Below, in pieces: positions 50,179 through 57,661 of a DNA stretch of 64,000 nucleotides; position 1 is the first letter of the stretch, and each line of letters starts with the position of its first letter. The notes below the pieces were generated by a model, which saw nothing but the letters and a program-made list of their open reading frames with translations, had not been told where the DNA came from and did no database searches. The position numbers and the translations under genes are program-made. This stretch comes from CAYGFH01 sp964430295 (GTDB taxonomy: Bacteria; Patescibacteriota; Microgenomatia; UBA10105; UBA927), in contig CAYSEV010000003.1 of assembly GCA_964430295.1 (NCBI GenBank), forward strand, positions 1-64,000, in the 5' to 3' direction.

Positions 50179-51893
50179 AATACGTTTTCTATAAAATTTT
50201 TATACTGTTTTTTGCTTTATTTTTGTACGTAAATAGTACTGTCCCCGTATATGCTAATGGGATTTGCAGCGGGCCTCCATATGATTCTGCATGCGTCATG
50301 CAAAATGTTCCATATTTGCAAGATGTATATCAAGATCAGGGAGTGCCACCGTACGTAGTTCGCGTCTTAGTTGGAAGAATATGGGTAAATAGAACAGTAT
50401 GTACAATCCCTCAATCAGGTGGCGGATCATGTCAATGTTGCACTGATGCGGGTGGATGTTATCTGGATTGTCCCGGAACTAATAATAATAATAATAATAA
50501 CGGCACGCCTGAGCCAACATTGCCTCCGGGGCGCACTCCAACGCCAACCAACACGCCTGCCCCAACTCCCGCATGTCAAAAAATGTATTATTGTAATACA
50601 AGTACCTATACGTGCAGTCAAACAGGATCACAATACGATACGACGATCCCGTACCCGCTCTGTGGAAGTGCCTCCCCTACCTGTGCAGCCAATCTTGCTA
50701 CATATTTACCGGGACAAACAACGGGTACCTGTTTTGACTCATTGGCTGCATGTCAATTTAGCTGCGTTGCGCCTCCGGGTACCGTGCGGATGCGTGCTGT
50801 GGTGGTCCCTTCTGGTACAAACACATGTGCAGCTGTGACATCAAGTACAAGCTATGCATCTGTAGATGTGTCCCTTTTCCCTGACGGCACGACGAAAACA
50901 ACAGCATCTGATGGAACTTATACAAGCGCAAGATGGACGAATTCAGATCCGGGTACAAAATCGTTTATCGATACACCTCCTGCAGATTATGTTCTTGCAC
51001 TTGCCTGTTACAACACAACATCGCAGCCTGCATACTCGTCGGGATATACGGCTACACTTCCATCTGCTGAAACGCTCACCTGGCAACTTGGGTACACGGC
51101 TGGAGTCGGGTGGTTCCAGGCTCAGGGCGGAGACGTATATGCCGCTACTCAACTTCGATCATACATACCATCATCTGCCGTTGGCGGAAGATATTTTGAT
51201 AAAGATGGCAATACCGGAGGTACTCCGGGTATTGTGACATTTGGCACAAGTGCGGATTTTGATAATACATCAGGGACAGGATACGGATACGTATCAACAA
51301 AAAATTGGCTGGTCAAAGAAACCCAATCCGCAACAGATTATTATGCAGTCATGTATCATAGGTTTGGTTCCCCTACAACGGCAGATTATCCGGGTGGCAC
51401 AACATTTACATCCAAGCCTGCATCGAGGACTGAACCGTACTATGTAAATGGTGATCTGATCGTTGATACAAATCAATGGAGCGTTGGAAATGGAGAAACA
51501 ATCACTGTTCTGGTAAACGGGAGTCTGACAATAAATAAAAAAATTAACATAACAGGAACGGGATTTGTCGCTTTTATCGTAAACGGAGATATTACTATAG
51601 GTTCAGGTGTCGGTACAACTTCAACCTCTTCAACACCTGTTCTGGAGGGAATCTATATTACCTCACCCTCAGGAACATTTAGGACAGGAAGTTCTACGAG
51701 TGCAGCAGCACGACGGTTTGTAGGCAAAGGAACATTCGTGGCAGGAACATTTGCGCTTGAGCGTGACTTAGATGCCGATGGACATAATATTGATTATGCT
51801 GCAGATTTGTTTATTTATAATCCGGAACTCATGCTTCGAATGCCGGATAAAATGAAAGATTTGCCGGTAAGCTGGCAAGAAGTAGCGCCGTAA
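50175..51893 (+). CDS. Secreted, Cys-rich surface protein with Pro/Thr linker
   Basis: 572 residues. A clear signal peptide (hydrophobic 'IFILFFALFLYVNS' with cleavage expected after 'VYA') is followed by a Cys-rich region with a short N-only tract (seven Asn, encoded by six AAT plus AAC), a Pro/Thr linker ('PGRTPTPTNTPAPTPAC') and a second Cys-rich part. Residues ~320-560 look like a repeated beta-solenoid or jelly roll: 'YYVNGDLIVDTNQWSV', 'ITVLVNGSLTINKKI', 'FIVNGDITIGSGV'. This NGD/NGS pattern is common in CPR surface proteins and in bactofilin-like or pilin-associated chains. Inferred to be displayed on the cell surface. Function unknown. Confidence 0.72.
   Translation: MKYVFYKIFILFFALFLYVNSTVPVYANGICSGPPYDSACVMQNVPYLQDVYQDQGVPPYVVRVLVGRIWVNRTVCTIPQSGGGSCQCCTDAGGCYLDCPGTNNNNNNNGTPEPTLPPGRTPTPTNTPAPTPACQKMYYCNTSTYTCSQTGSQYDTTIPYPLCGSASPTCAANLATYLPGQTTGTCFDSLAACQFSCVAPPGTVRMRAVVVPSGTNTCAAVTSSTSYASVDVSLFPDGTTKTTASDGTYTSARWTNSDPGTKSFIDTPPADYVLALACYNTTSQPAYSSGYTATLPSAETLTWQLGYTAGVGWFQAQGGDVYAATQLRSYIPSSAVGGRYFDKDGNTGGTPGIVTFGTSADFDNTSGTGYGYVSTKNWLVKETQSATDYYAVMYHRFGSPTTADYPGGTTFTSKPASRTEPYYVNGDLIVDTNQWSVGNGETITVLVNGSLTINKKINITGTGFVAFIVNGDITIGSGVGTTSTSSTPVLEGIYITSPSGTFRTGSSTSAAARRFVGKGTFVAGTFALERDLDADGHNIDYAADLFIYNPELMLRMPDKMKDLPVSWQEVAP
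50481..50501 (+). repeat. In-frame AAT trinucleotide repeat
   Basis: Six AAT codons and one AAC code for seven Asn in the linker of the surface protein. Slippage would change length by whole residues and not the frame. Confidence 0.85.
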
Positions 51894-51925
51894 TACGTGA
51901 AGTTCTGGCTGCAATGCCTGTTGTA

Positions 51926-51934
51926 TGATATAAT
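51926..51934 (+). promoter_or_regulatory. Extended -10 promoter of rpmH, leaderless
   Basis: TGATATAAT combines the TGN extension with a perfect TATAAT. It ends seven bases before the rpmH ATG (51941), so transcription should start at the start codon. No -35 consensus stands out. Confidence 0.6.
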
Positions 51935-51940
51935 TCTTAT

Positions 51941-52078
51941 ATGGTTAAACGAACATATCAGCCAAAAAAAGGAAAGCGCGTGCGAACTCATGGGTTTCGC
52001 GAGCGAATGAAAACGGCAGGCGGACGCAAAGTCTTGAAACGACGACGATCTATAGGTCGAGCGAAGTTGACTGTGTAA
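51941..52078 (+). CDS. rpmH: 50S ribosomal protein L34
   Basis: 45 residues, a typical L34: 'MVKRTYQPKKGKRVRTHGF' at the start, then 'RERMKTAGGRKVLKRRR' and a basic end. It is a small, very basic protein of the large ribosomal subunit. Nearly always lies upstream of rnpA, as here. In most bacteria it also faces dnaA; in this window dnaA is 42 kb away with the glycan island between them. Confidence 0.97.
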   Translation: MVKRTYQPKKGKRVRTHGFRERMKTAGGRKVLKRRRSIGRAKLTV

Positions 52079-52140
52079 TAATCAATACACGATTAGCAGA
52101 TATATTGTACGCTTCTCGTATTGTCGGTTATTAGTTTATT

Positions 52141-52503
52141 ATGCTTCCCCATAAATATCGGCTTCCCCCATACTCTATTCGTGATGTTATGCGCCGCGGT
52201 CGACGTATAGTCCGAAATGGAATAACTATGCTTTTTTTGCACCGAACAACTCACCTACCTCAAGAGCAAATTTTGCAGTTTCGAGTTGCTGTTATTACCT
52301 CTGCCAACATTGATACGCGAGCGGTTATCCGAAACAGAATGCGACGGGTTATGCATGAATCTATCGCACATATACTGCCGAACATATCCAATACGACTGA
52401 TTGTGTTGTCATCGGATCAAAGAGTCTCATAGGGTTATCTCAATCTGAGGTTGAAATTCGGCTGGATGATATTTTTAGGTATGCCGGACTCACACACAAA
52501 TAA
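52141..52503 (+). CDS. rnpA: Ribonuclease P protein component
   Basis: 120 residues. The protein subunit that helps the RNase P RNA trim tRNA 5' ends. The family core is 'FRVAVITSANIDTRAVIRNRMRRVMHES' (given in part): the basic 'RNRMRR' is the RNR motif that contacts the RNA, and the N-terminal 'YRLPPYSIRDVMRRGRRI' is the usual central cleft region. Follows rpmH by 62 bases and precedes yidD by eight, the conserved order. Confidence 0.93.
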   Translation: MLPHKYRLPPYSIRDVMRRGRRIVRNGITMLFLHRTTHLPQEQILQFRVAVITSANIDTRAVIRNRMRRVMHESIAHILPNISNTTDCVVIGSKSLIGLSQSEVEIRLDDIFRYAGLTHK

Positions 52504-52511
52504 CACGTACT

Positions 52512-52829
52512 ATGAAAAAGCTTCATAATACTCCAGCTATAAAACGGATTTCGTATGCACGGGTTGTCCCATTGTTTATCATTCGATTTTATCAGCGATT
52601 TCTGTCTTTTGACACGGGATACGTCGGAAGGCTTATTCCAATAGGTAAAACATGTCGCTTTACGCCAACGTGTAGTGAGTATACATATCAGGCTATTGAA
52701 CGCTATGGTATACTATACGGATCTCGGTTAGGTATACAACGAATACTTCGTTGTCATCCTTGGAATCCCGGAGGATGGGATCCCGTACCGGAAAATAATC
52801 CAATAACTAATAAACGAATAATCCAATAG
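52512..52829 (+). CDS. yidD: Membrane protein insertion efficiency factor YidD
   Basis: 105 residues. The conserved block is intact: 'FIIRFYQRFLSF', 'CRFTPTCSEYTYQAIERYG', 'LGIQRILRCHPWNPGGWDPVP'. The three Cys positions of the family (C-x-F-T-P-T-C and R-C-H-P) are present. YidD is a small amphipathic protein at the inner membrane that helps YidC-dependent insertion. It is in its conserved place between rnpA and yidC. Confidence 0.96.
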   Translation: MKKLHNTPAIKRISYARVVPLFIIRFYQRFLSFDTGYVGRLIPIGKTCRFTPTCSEYTYQAIERYGILYGSRLGIQRILRCHPWNPGGWDPVPENNPITNKRIIQ

Positions 52830-52879
52830 ATGGTTTGGAATACTCTGGTATTAGATTGTTGGGGTATTGAAATAGATAT

Positions 52880-53719
52880 ATGCAAAATCCAACACTATGG
52901 AATCAGTTACTTGTATGGCCGATTGTTAATGTGCTCATTGCTCTTTATAAAGGTTTTGAGTATCTGCATGTCCCTGGTCCGTTAGGGTTTGCAGTCATAG
53001 GCCTAACGGTTATTATCCGGTTACTCCTCTATCCCCTTATGAATGCGCAAATGAAATCCGCAAAAAAGATGTCTGCACTCAAACCGCACTTGGACTCGTT
53101 AAATGAAAAGCATAAAAATGATAAACAGGCACTTCAACAGGCACAACTTGCTCTGTATAAAGAACATGGGGTGAATCCAGCAGCCGGATGTCTCCCCCTT
53201 CTGATACAAATGCCTGTTCTTATCGCTTTATATAATGTGTTTTATCAGGTGCTCAATAACGGCAACATACAAAAGGTCGTTGAAACACTCAATCACGTGG
53301 CGTATGCATCCTGGATGCATATCGGCACACTGGATCTCTCATTTTTCGGTGTAAACCTGGGGCTTAAACCCTCTCAATGGCAAACACATGGGTGGTGGTT
53401 ATTATCTATCCCAGTTATTACAGGTGCATTGCAGTGGTATCAAAGTAAACTGATGTTGCCTCAATCTGCATCGGTAAGCTCCGATACCCAAAATTCAAAT
53501 ACGAAACAAATACAAAAAAATAAAAATTCCAAAAAAGATGAAACGGTTGAACAAAAACCTGAAGATACAGCAGCAGAAATGCAAAAACAAATGGCCATGA
53601 TTACACCTGTTATGTTTGGGTATTTTGCCCTTCAGTTCCCTCTTGGTCTGGCCCTCTACTGGAATGTTTTTGGACTTTTTGGTATCATGCAACAACTGAA
53701 AATTAATAAGGAGAAGTAA
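52880..53719 (+). CDS. yidC: Membrane protein insertase YidC (Oxa1-type)
   Basis: 279 residues, the short form without the large periplasmic domain of proteobacteria. The N-terminal span is followed by 'PLGFAVIGLTVIIRLLLYPL', where the Arg lies in the hydrophilic groove, then the coiled C1 loop ('QMKSAKKMSALKPHL'), 'GCLPLLIQMPVLIALYNVFY' and two further spans. A Lys/Gln/Asn-rich insert (~195-235) lies between the last spans. It inserts membrane proteins alone or with SecYEG. An AGGAG at its 3' end serves the following jag gene. Confidence 0.95.
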   Translation: MQNPTLWNQLLVWPIVNVLIALYKGFEYLHVPGPLGFAVIGLTVIIRLLLYPLMNAQMKSAKKMSALKPHLDSLNEKHKNDKQALQQAQLALYKEHGVNPAAGCLPLLIQMPVLIALYNVFYQVLNNGNIQKVVETLNHVAYASWMHIGTLDLSFFGVNLGLKPSQWQTHGWWLLSIPVITGALQWYQSKLMLPQSASVSSDTQNSNTKQIQKNKNSKKDETVEQKPEDTAAEMQKQMAMITPVMFGYFALQFPLGLALYWNVFGLFGIMQQLKINKEK

Positions 53720-53723
53720 TGCT

Positions 53724-54179
53724 ATGGAACAAAAACAGGCAGTTCAACATATAACAGAAGATTTATTATCGAGACTTGGTATACAAGGCAATGTCACGGT
53801 CGATATAGATGAGACAGAAAGCTTTCGAGTCCATATTGAAACCGAGGAAACAGGTCTCCTTATAGGTTTTCACGGACGTACATTGGAAAGTCTTCAAATT
53901 ATTTTGGGTATTATTGTCTCCAAAGAATTAGCTACGTGGGTAAAAGTGTATGTAAATGTTGGCGATTACCGAGAAAAGCGAGAAGAAGCCCTTATGCTCA
54001 TGGCACAACATGCAGCCGAACGGGCTCTTGCAGCAGGAAGAGAAATTGAATTGGCAAATCTTTCCGCATCAGAGAGACGTGTGATACATCTGACACTGAG
54101 TGGTGATGATCGTGTGGAAACAGAATCTGTCGGGGAAGGGTCAAGGCGAACGTTACTTGTGAAGCCAAAGCTCGTCTAA
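53724..54179 (+). CDS. jag: Jag/KhpB-like KH-R3H RNA-binding protein
   Basis: 151 residues. KH domain with the GxxG loop in 'LLIGFHGRTLESLQ' and R3H domain with 'LANLSASERRVIHLTLSG' (R-x3-H). The N-terminal Jag domain found in Firmicutes is absent. KhpB-type proteins bind RNA and affect cell elongation or division and are placed next to yidC in most bacteria. The ribosome site AGGAG (53709-53713) is ten bases upstream, one of the few clear Shine-Dalgarno sites in the window. Confidence 0.92.
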   Translation: MEQKQAVQHITEDLLSRLGIQGNVTVDIDETESFRVHIETEETGLLIGFHGRTLESLQIILGIIVSKELATWVKVYVNVGDYREKREEALMLMAQHAAERALAAGREIELANLSASERRVIHLTLSGDDRVETESVGEGSRRTLLVKPKLV

Positions 54180-54243
54180 TAGTAAGCTCCACTTCCATAT
54201 TTGCAATTTCCTCACTAAATCGTGAATAATGAGTTTATGAATC

Positions 54244-55614
54244 ATGAGTCTGTATATTCGATTCATACAAAAATTATACTTCATGATATTTAAGTCACGA
54301 GTTACATTGTCTACACTGCACAGATTTTTTTTCTCCTTACTAATAGTATTATTGCCGACACAGGTAGGACTGCACTTCTGGCCTGAGTGGGCGCATGTAT
54401 TGGGCAGACGAATTGATTACCTCTCCCCCACTTTGTATTTAACAGATATTCTTATATGTTTCGTTGTTGTATTTTGGGTAATCGATCACAACTGGGATCA
54501 TGAATTACGAATATTGAATACTGGCAAAAAATTAACATACATACTTCATGTTTCAGTATGTATTATTCTCTTACTTATACATATTGCCACTTCCCTTTCC
54601 CCTGCTCTTGCATGTTACGCATGGCTTAAAGTGTTTGAATTTGGCTTACTTATTGTATATATAAAAAAAACAAAGCCTCCATTATCGATAGTTCATAATT
54701 CTTTGTTGATTGCTCTTTTCTATACATCATTGATTGCTATAGTGCAGTTTTTCCTGCACCGTTCAATCGGTGGCCCTATGTGGCTGCTTGGTGAACGAAC
54801 ATTTTCGGCAAGTACTCCGGGAATAGCTCAAATACCCTTGTATTTGGATATTGGGTTTTGGAAGTTTGATTTTGGACTTATATTGCGGGCGTATGGTACA
54901 TTTCCCCATCCAAATGTATTAGGTGGATTTATTGCGGTGGTTGTACCACTGCTATTAGGTGAATATGCAAATAAACAAGTAAACCAAAGGATTAAAAATT
55001 TATATATTCCTGTATGTGTGCTGGGAATTGTCGCATTGATCCTAACATTTAGCAGAAGTGCATTGGTGGTTTGTGGTATGAGCATGCTTATACTCACAGT
55101 ACGAGACAAAAAGCATCTTTGGGGAAAAACGCTGCTGGGGTTATTCGTTATGTTTCTACTGTCTCTTATGATATTTTCAGTTCATGTCACCGATGAATCT
55201 GTTGTAGTCAGACAAGCGTTGAATATATCCGCGATTGAAATTTGGAAAACACATCTATGGTTTGGTGTCGGGCTTGGGAATTTTATTGTGTCACTTCCCC
55301 TTTTTTTACCTTCAAAACTTATTTATTTTCTGCAGCCGGTACATAATATATATCTCCTACTTCTATCGGAAATGGGAATTGTAGGAATTTGTGTGATAGT
55401 ATATATTTTGTATTTCTTATTCAAGAATGAATCACAAATTATGCATACGGACAAAAAAATAAAACATGTAATTCATACTTCACTTTTTATGTTTCTCATA
55501 CTTGGTCTTGTTGATCACTATCCTCTCACCTTACAGCAGGGACAGTTGTTGTTAACGCTTTTAATCGGTCTAAGCATTGTTGAATATAATCCTCCAAAAA
55601 CAGTTTTACACTAA
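54244..55614 (+). CDS. O-antigen ligase-like polymerase
   Basis: 456 residues (an ATG at 54283 is an alternative start), with about ten hydrophobic segments. 'LRAYGTFPHPNVLGGFIAVV', 'LTFSRSALVV', 'WKTHLWFGVGLGNFIVSLPL' and 'PVHNIYLLLLSEMGIVGI' are the family's conserved stretches, closely parallel to the gene at 28473 ('GTFSHPNSLGFF', 'NPFGIGLGTFPQ'). It polymerises or ligates lipid-linked glycan. Followed 82 bases later by a Wzx-like flippase, so these two form a minimal Wzx/Wzy pair separate from the ABC exporter. Confidence 0.83.
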   Translation: MSLYIRFIQKLYFMIFKSRVTLSTLHRFFFSLLIVLLPTQVGLHFWPEWAHVLGRRIDYLSPTLYLTDILICFVVVFWVIDHNWDHELRILNTGKKLTYILHVSVCIILLLIHIATSLSPALACYAWLKVFEFGLLIVYIKKTKPPLSIVHNSLLIALFYTSLIAIVQFFLHRSIGGPMWLLGERTFSASTPGIAQIPLYLDIGFWKFDFGLILRAYGTFPHPNVLGGFIAVVVPLLLGEYANKQVNQRIKNLYIPVCVLGIVALILTFSRSALVVCGMSMLILTVRDKKHLWGKTLLGLFVMFLLSLMIFSVHVTDESVVVRQALNISAIEIWKTHLWFGVGLGNFIVSLPLFLPSKLIYFLQPVHNIYLLLLSEMGIVGICVIVYILYFLFKNESQIMHTDKKIKHVIHTSLFMFLILGLVDHYPLTLQQGQLLLTLLIGLSIVEYNPPKTVLH

Positions 55615-55696
55615 TCCGTAACACACGTGTATGTGGTGTTTCCCGGATATGTCTCAACTCTGATAATTATTTTTAATAAACGATTCATGTTAGAAT

Positions 55697-56998
55697 ATGG
55701 CCATGCCTCACATGCATAGATCCCTCTCTTCTACCCGCCTGACGATTGCAAAGAATACGTCGGCACAATTTATTGGTCGCATCATCAGTTCGTTGTCTAC
55801 AGTTATACTTACATTTTATATAGCGAGAAAATTTGGCTCAGTTGGATATGGTGAATTTGTTAAGATTACAACATTTGTATCATTTTTTTATCTTTTAGCT
55901 GATTTTGGGTTTAATGCTATATATATTCAAAAAAGTACGCTTACTTCTTTCGGTGATAAGCGGATTCATGATCCCCAATGGAATATGTTACTCTTTATTC
56001 GAATCGTACTCAGTGTTTTACTTTTGATCTTAGCTCTCGTAATTATTTGGTGCATACCAATATCTGAAACTAATGGATATTCGAGTTTGGTACACATAGG
56101 AATCATATTACTCCTGCCTACTATTTTATTTCAGGCACTTATTACAACAATCAATGGGTTATTTCAAAAAATTCTTCGATATGAATGGTCAGCTATTTCC
56201 GTCATTTTTGGATCATTATCTTCAATACTATTGATTCTACTTTTTGTATATAATCAATCAACTTCATTAATTCAATTTAGTCTGATTCCTCTGCTGGTTG
56301 GTAGCGCTGTAACAACACTCGTCGCATTCATATTTGTTCGGATGCTAGGATGTGTTGTGACTATTGAGAGATCGTTGGAGTCATATAAGACATTTATATA
56401 CGCAACAATTCCCCTTGGGTTAACACTCCTCTTTAATGTCATATATTTTCATGTTGATAGTATCGTTATGACGTTTTCTCGTTCTACCTCCGAGGTTGGC
56501 ATTTATGGACTTGCGTACAAAGTATTTGAATTGTTATTGGTATTTCCAACCTTTTTTATGAATTCGCTGTATCCGATGTTCGTGATCGAAGTACAAAAAA
56601 GAGAAGAACATTCTCACGCGAAACTGCTCATATTGATTAAAAAGTCAGCAACCGTACTTCTTCTTGCATCAGTTGCTCTATCTGTTATGACATGGATAGC
56701 AGCTCCATATATCACATATATTAAGCACGACTTTTTTGAAAGTATATATGCTCTACGTATATTACTGTTAGGCATTCCATTCTTTTATCTTTCCAGCCTT
56801 ACTATGTGGATTCTTATCGCAGTTAAAAAACAACACATACTGGCTTGGCTATATGGTATAACAATGCTTGTAAACATAGGGCTAAATATATTATTTGTTC
56901 CGATATATGGTTATACGGCCGCAGCATGGATTACGGTGGTAAGTGAAGCAATGGTACTTATTGCCAGCAGCATAGTTGTGAAACAATCCCTATCATGA
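55697..56998 (+). CDS. Lipid-linked glycan flippase (Wzx/MVF-like)
   Basis: 433 residues with about twelve hydrophobic segments over the whole length. 'AKNTSAQFIGRIISSLSTVI' and 'FYIARKFGSVGYGEFVKITTF' are typical of the N-terminus of Wzx proteins; the C-terminal 'LNILFVPIYGYTAAAWITVV' is equally typical. It moves undecaprenyl-linked repeats to the outer face. ATG codons at 55697 and 55703 are both possible; TAGAAT at 55691-55696 is placed as a -10, which would favour the 55703 start with a leaderless mRNA. Confidence 0.85.
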   Translation: MAMPHMHRSLSSTRLTIAKNTSAQFIGRIISSLSTVILTFYIARKFGSVGYGEFVKITTFVSFFYLLADFGFNAIYIQKSTLTSFGDKRIHDPQWNMLLFIRIVLSVLLLILALVIIWCIPISETNGYSSLVHIGIILLLPTILFQALITTINGLFQKILRYEWSAISVIFGSLSSILLILLFVYNQSTSLIQFSLIPLLVGSAVTTLVAFIFVRMLGCVVTIERSLESYKTFIYATIPLGLTLLFNVIYFHVDSIVMTFSRSTSEVGIYGLAYKVFELLLVFPTFFMNSLYPMFVIEVQKREEHSHAKLLILIKKSATVLLLASVALSVMTWIAAPYITYIKHDFFESIYALRILLLGIPFFYLSSLTMWILIAVKKQHILAWLYGITMLVNIGLNILFVPIYGYTAAAWITVVSEAMVLIASSIVVKQSLS

Positions 56999-57067
56999 TT
57001 ATCACATAGCTTTAAATAATTCATTCCCACTATATACTCGTATAAATATCCGCTATACTCAAACATT

Positions 57068-57475
57068 ATGAAATACATTATCAATACAGATGGCGGGTCT
57101 CGTGGAAATCCCGGGCAAGCTGCAATAGGGGTTGTAATACGGGATTTAGAAACAGGAAAATTGGTTGCATCATTTGGTAAAAAAATCGGAATTACTACAA
57201 ATAATGTAGCAGAATATTCTGCTGTGATTGCTGCATTACAGTATGTAATCGACACGAAAGAACAGGGGAGTGATATACAATTTTTTCTTGACTCTTCATT
57301 GGTTGTTAATCAACTGAACGGATTATTTAAAGTGAAAGATTCTAACATGCGTAATTTAATGTTTAAAGTTCGCGAATTAGAGCAGGGAATAGATGGGCAT
57401 ATTGTATATTCATATGTACCTCGTGAACAAAATACTGCAGCTGACTTTGAAGTAAATAAGGCACTTGATAACTAA
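57068..57475 (+). CDS. Ribonuclease HI family protein
   Basis: 135 residues. Catalytic acids are in their expected order: 'NTDGGSRGNPGQAAIG' (first Asp), 'NNVAEYSAVIAAL' (Glu), 'FFLDSSLVVNQLNG' (second Asp) and the final 'PREQNTAADFEVNKALDN' (last Asp). The chain lacks the basic handle region of E. coli RNase HI, like the archaeal/Bacillus YpdQ-type short form. It cuts RNA in RNA-DNA hybrids. TATACT at 57054-57059 may be its -10 with a leader of one or two bases. Confidence 0.88.
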   Translation: MKYIINTDGGSRGNPGQAAIGVVIRDLETGKLVASFGKKIGITTNNVAEYSAVIAALQYVIDTKEQGSDIQFFLDSSLVVNQLNGLFKVKDSNMRNLMFKVRELEQGIDGHIVYSYVPREQNTAADFEVNKALDN

Positions 57476-57536
57476 ATGTCATCCTTGCGAAAGCGAGGAT
57501 CAATAACATGATTCCCGATAAGGTTGGGAATGACAT
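57476..57536. repeat. REP-like palindromic element
   Basis: An outer inverted repeat ATGTCAT (57476-57482) / ATGACAT (57530-57536) encloses two hairpins: ATCCTTGC-GAAA-GCGAGGAT (57481-57500) with a GNRA-type tetraloop, and ATTCCC...GGGAAT (57511-57531). It starts at the base after the RNase H stop codon. This three-part fold is typical of small dispersed intergenic repeats; it may also end transcription. Nothing else is seen between here and 57661. Confidence 0.65.
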
Positions 57537-57661
57537 AGGATGAATGTGGATATAATCCCCTCATGTCGGTTACCGTATATAATCCGTGAATAGGCTTGCA
57601 TACTCCAAGTTGTTTTCGGTGTTTTTATTTGCCATAATACAAAAATATAACACGTACTATT

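Noticed and set aside
50481..50501. CRISPR-like or microsatellite array
   Set aside because: Only a seven-codon trinucleotide run in frame; no spacers or cas genes anywhere in the window.
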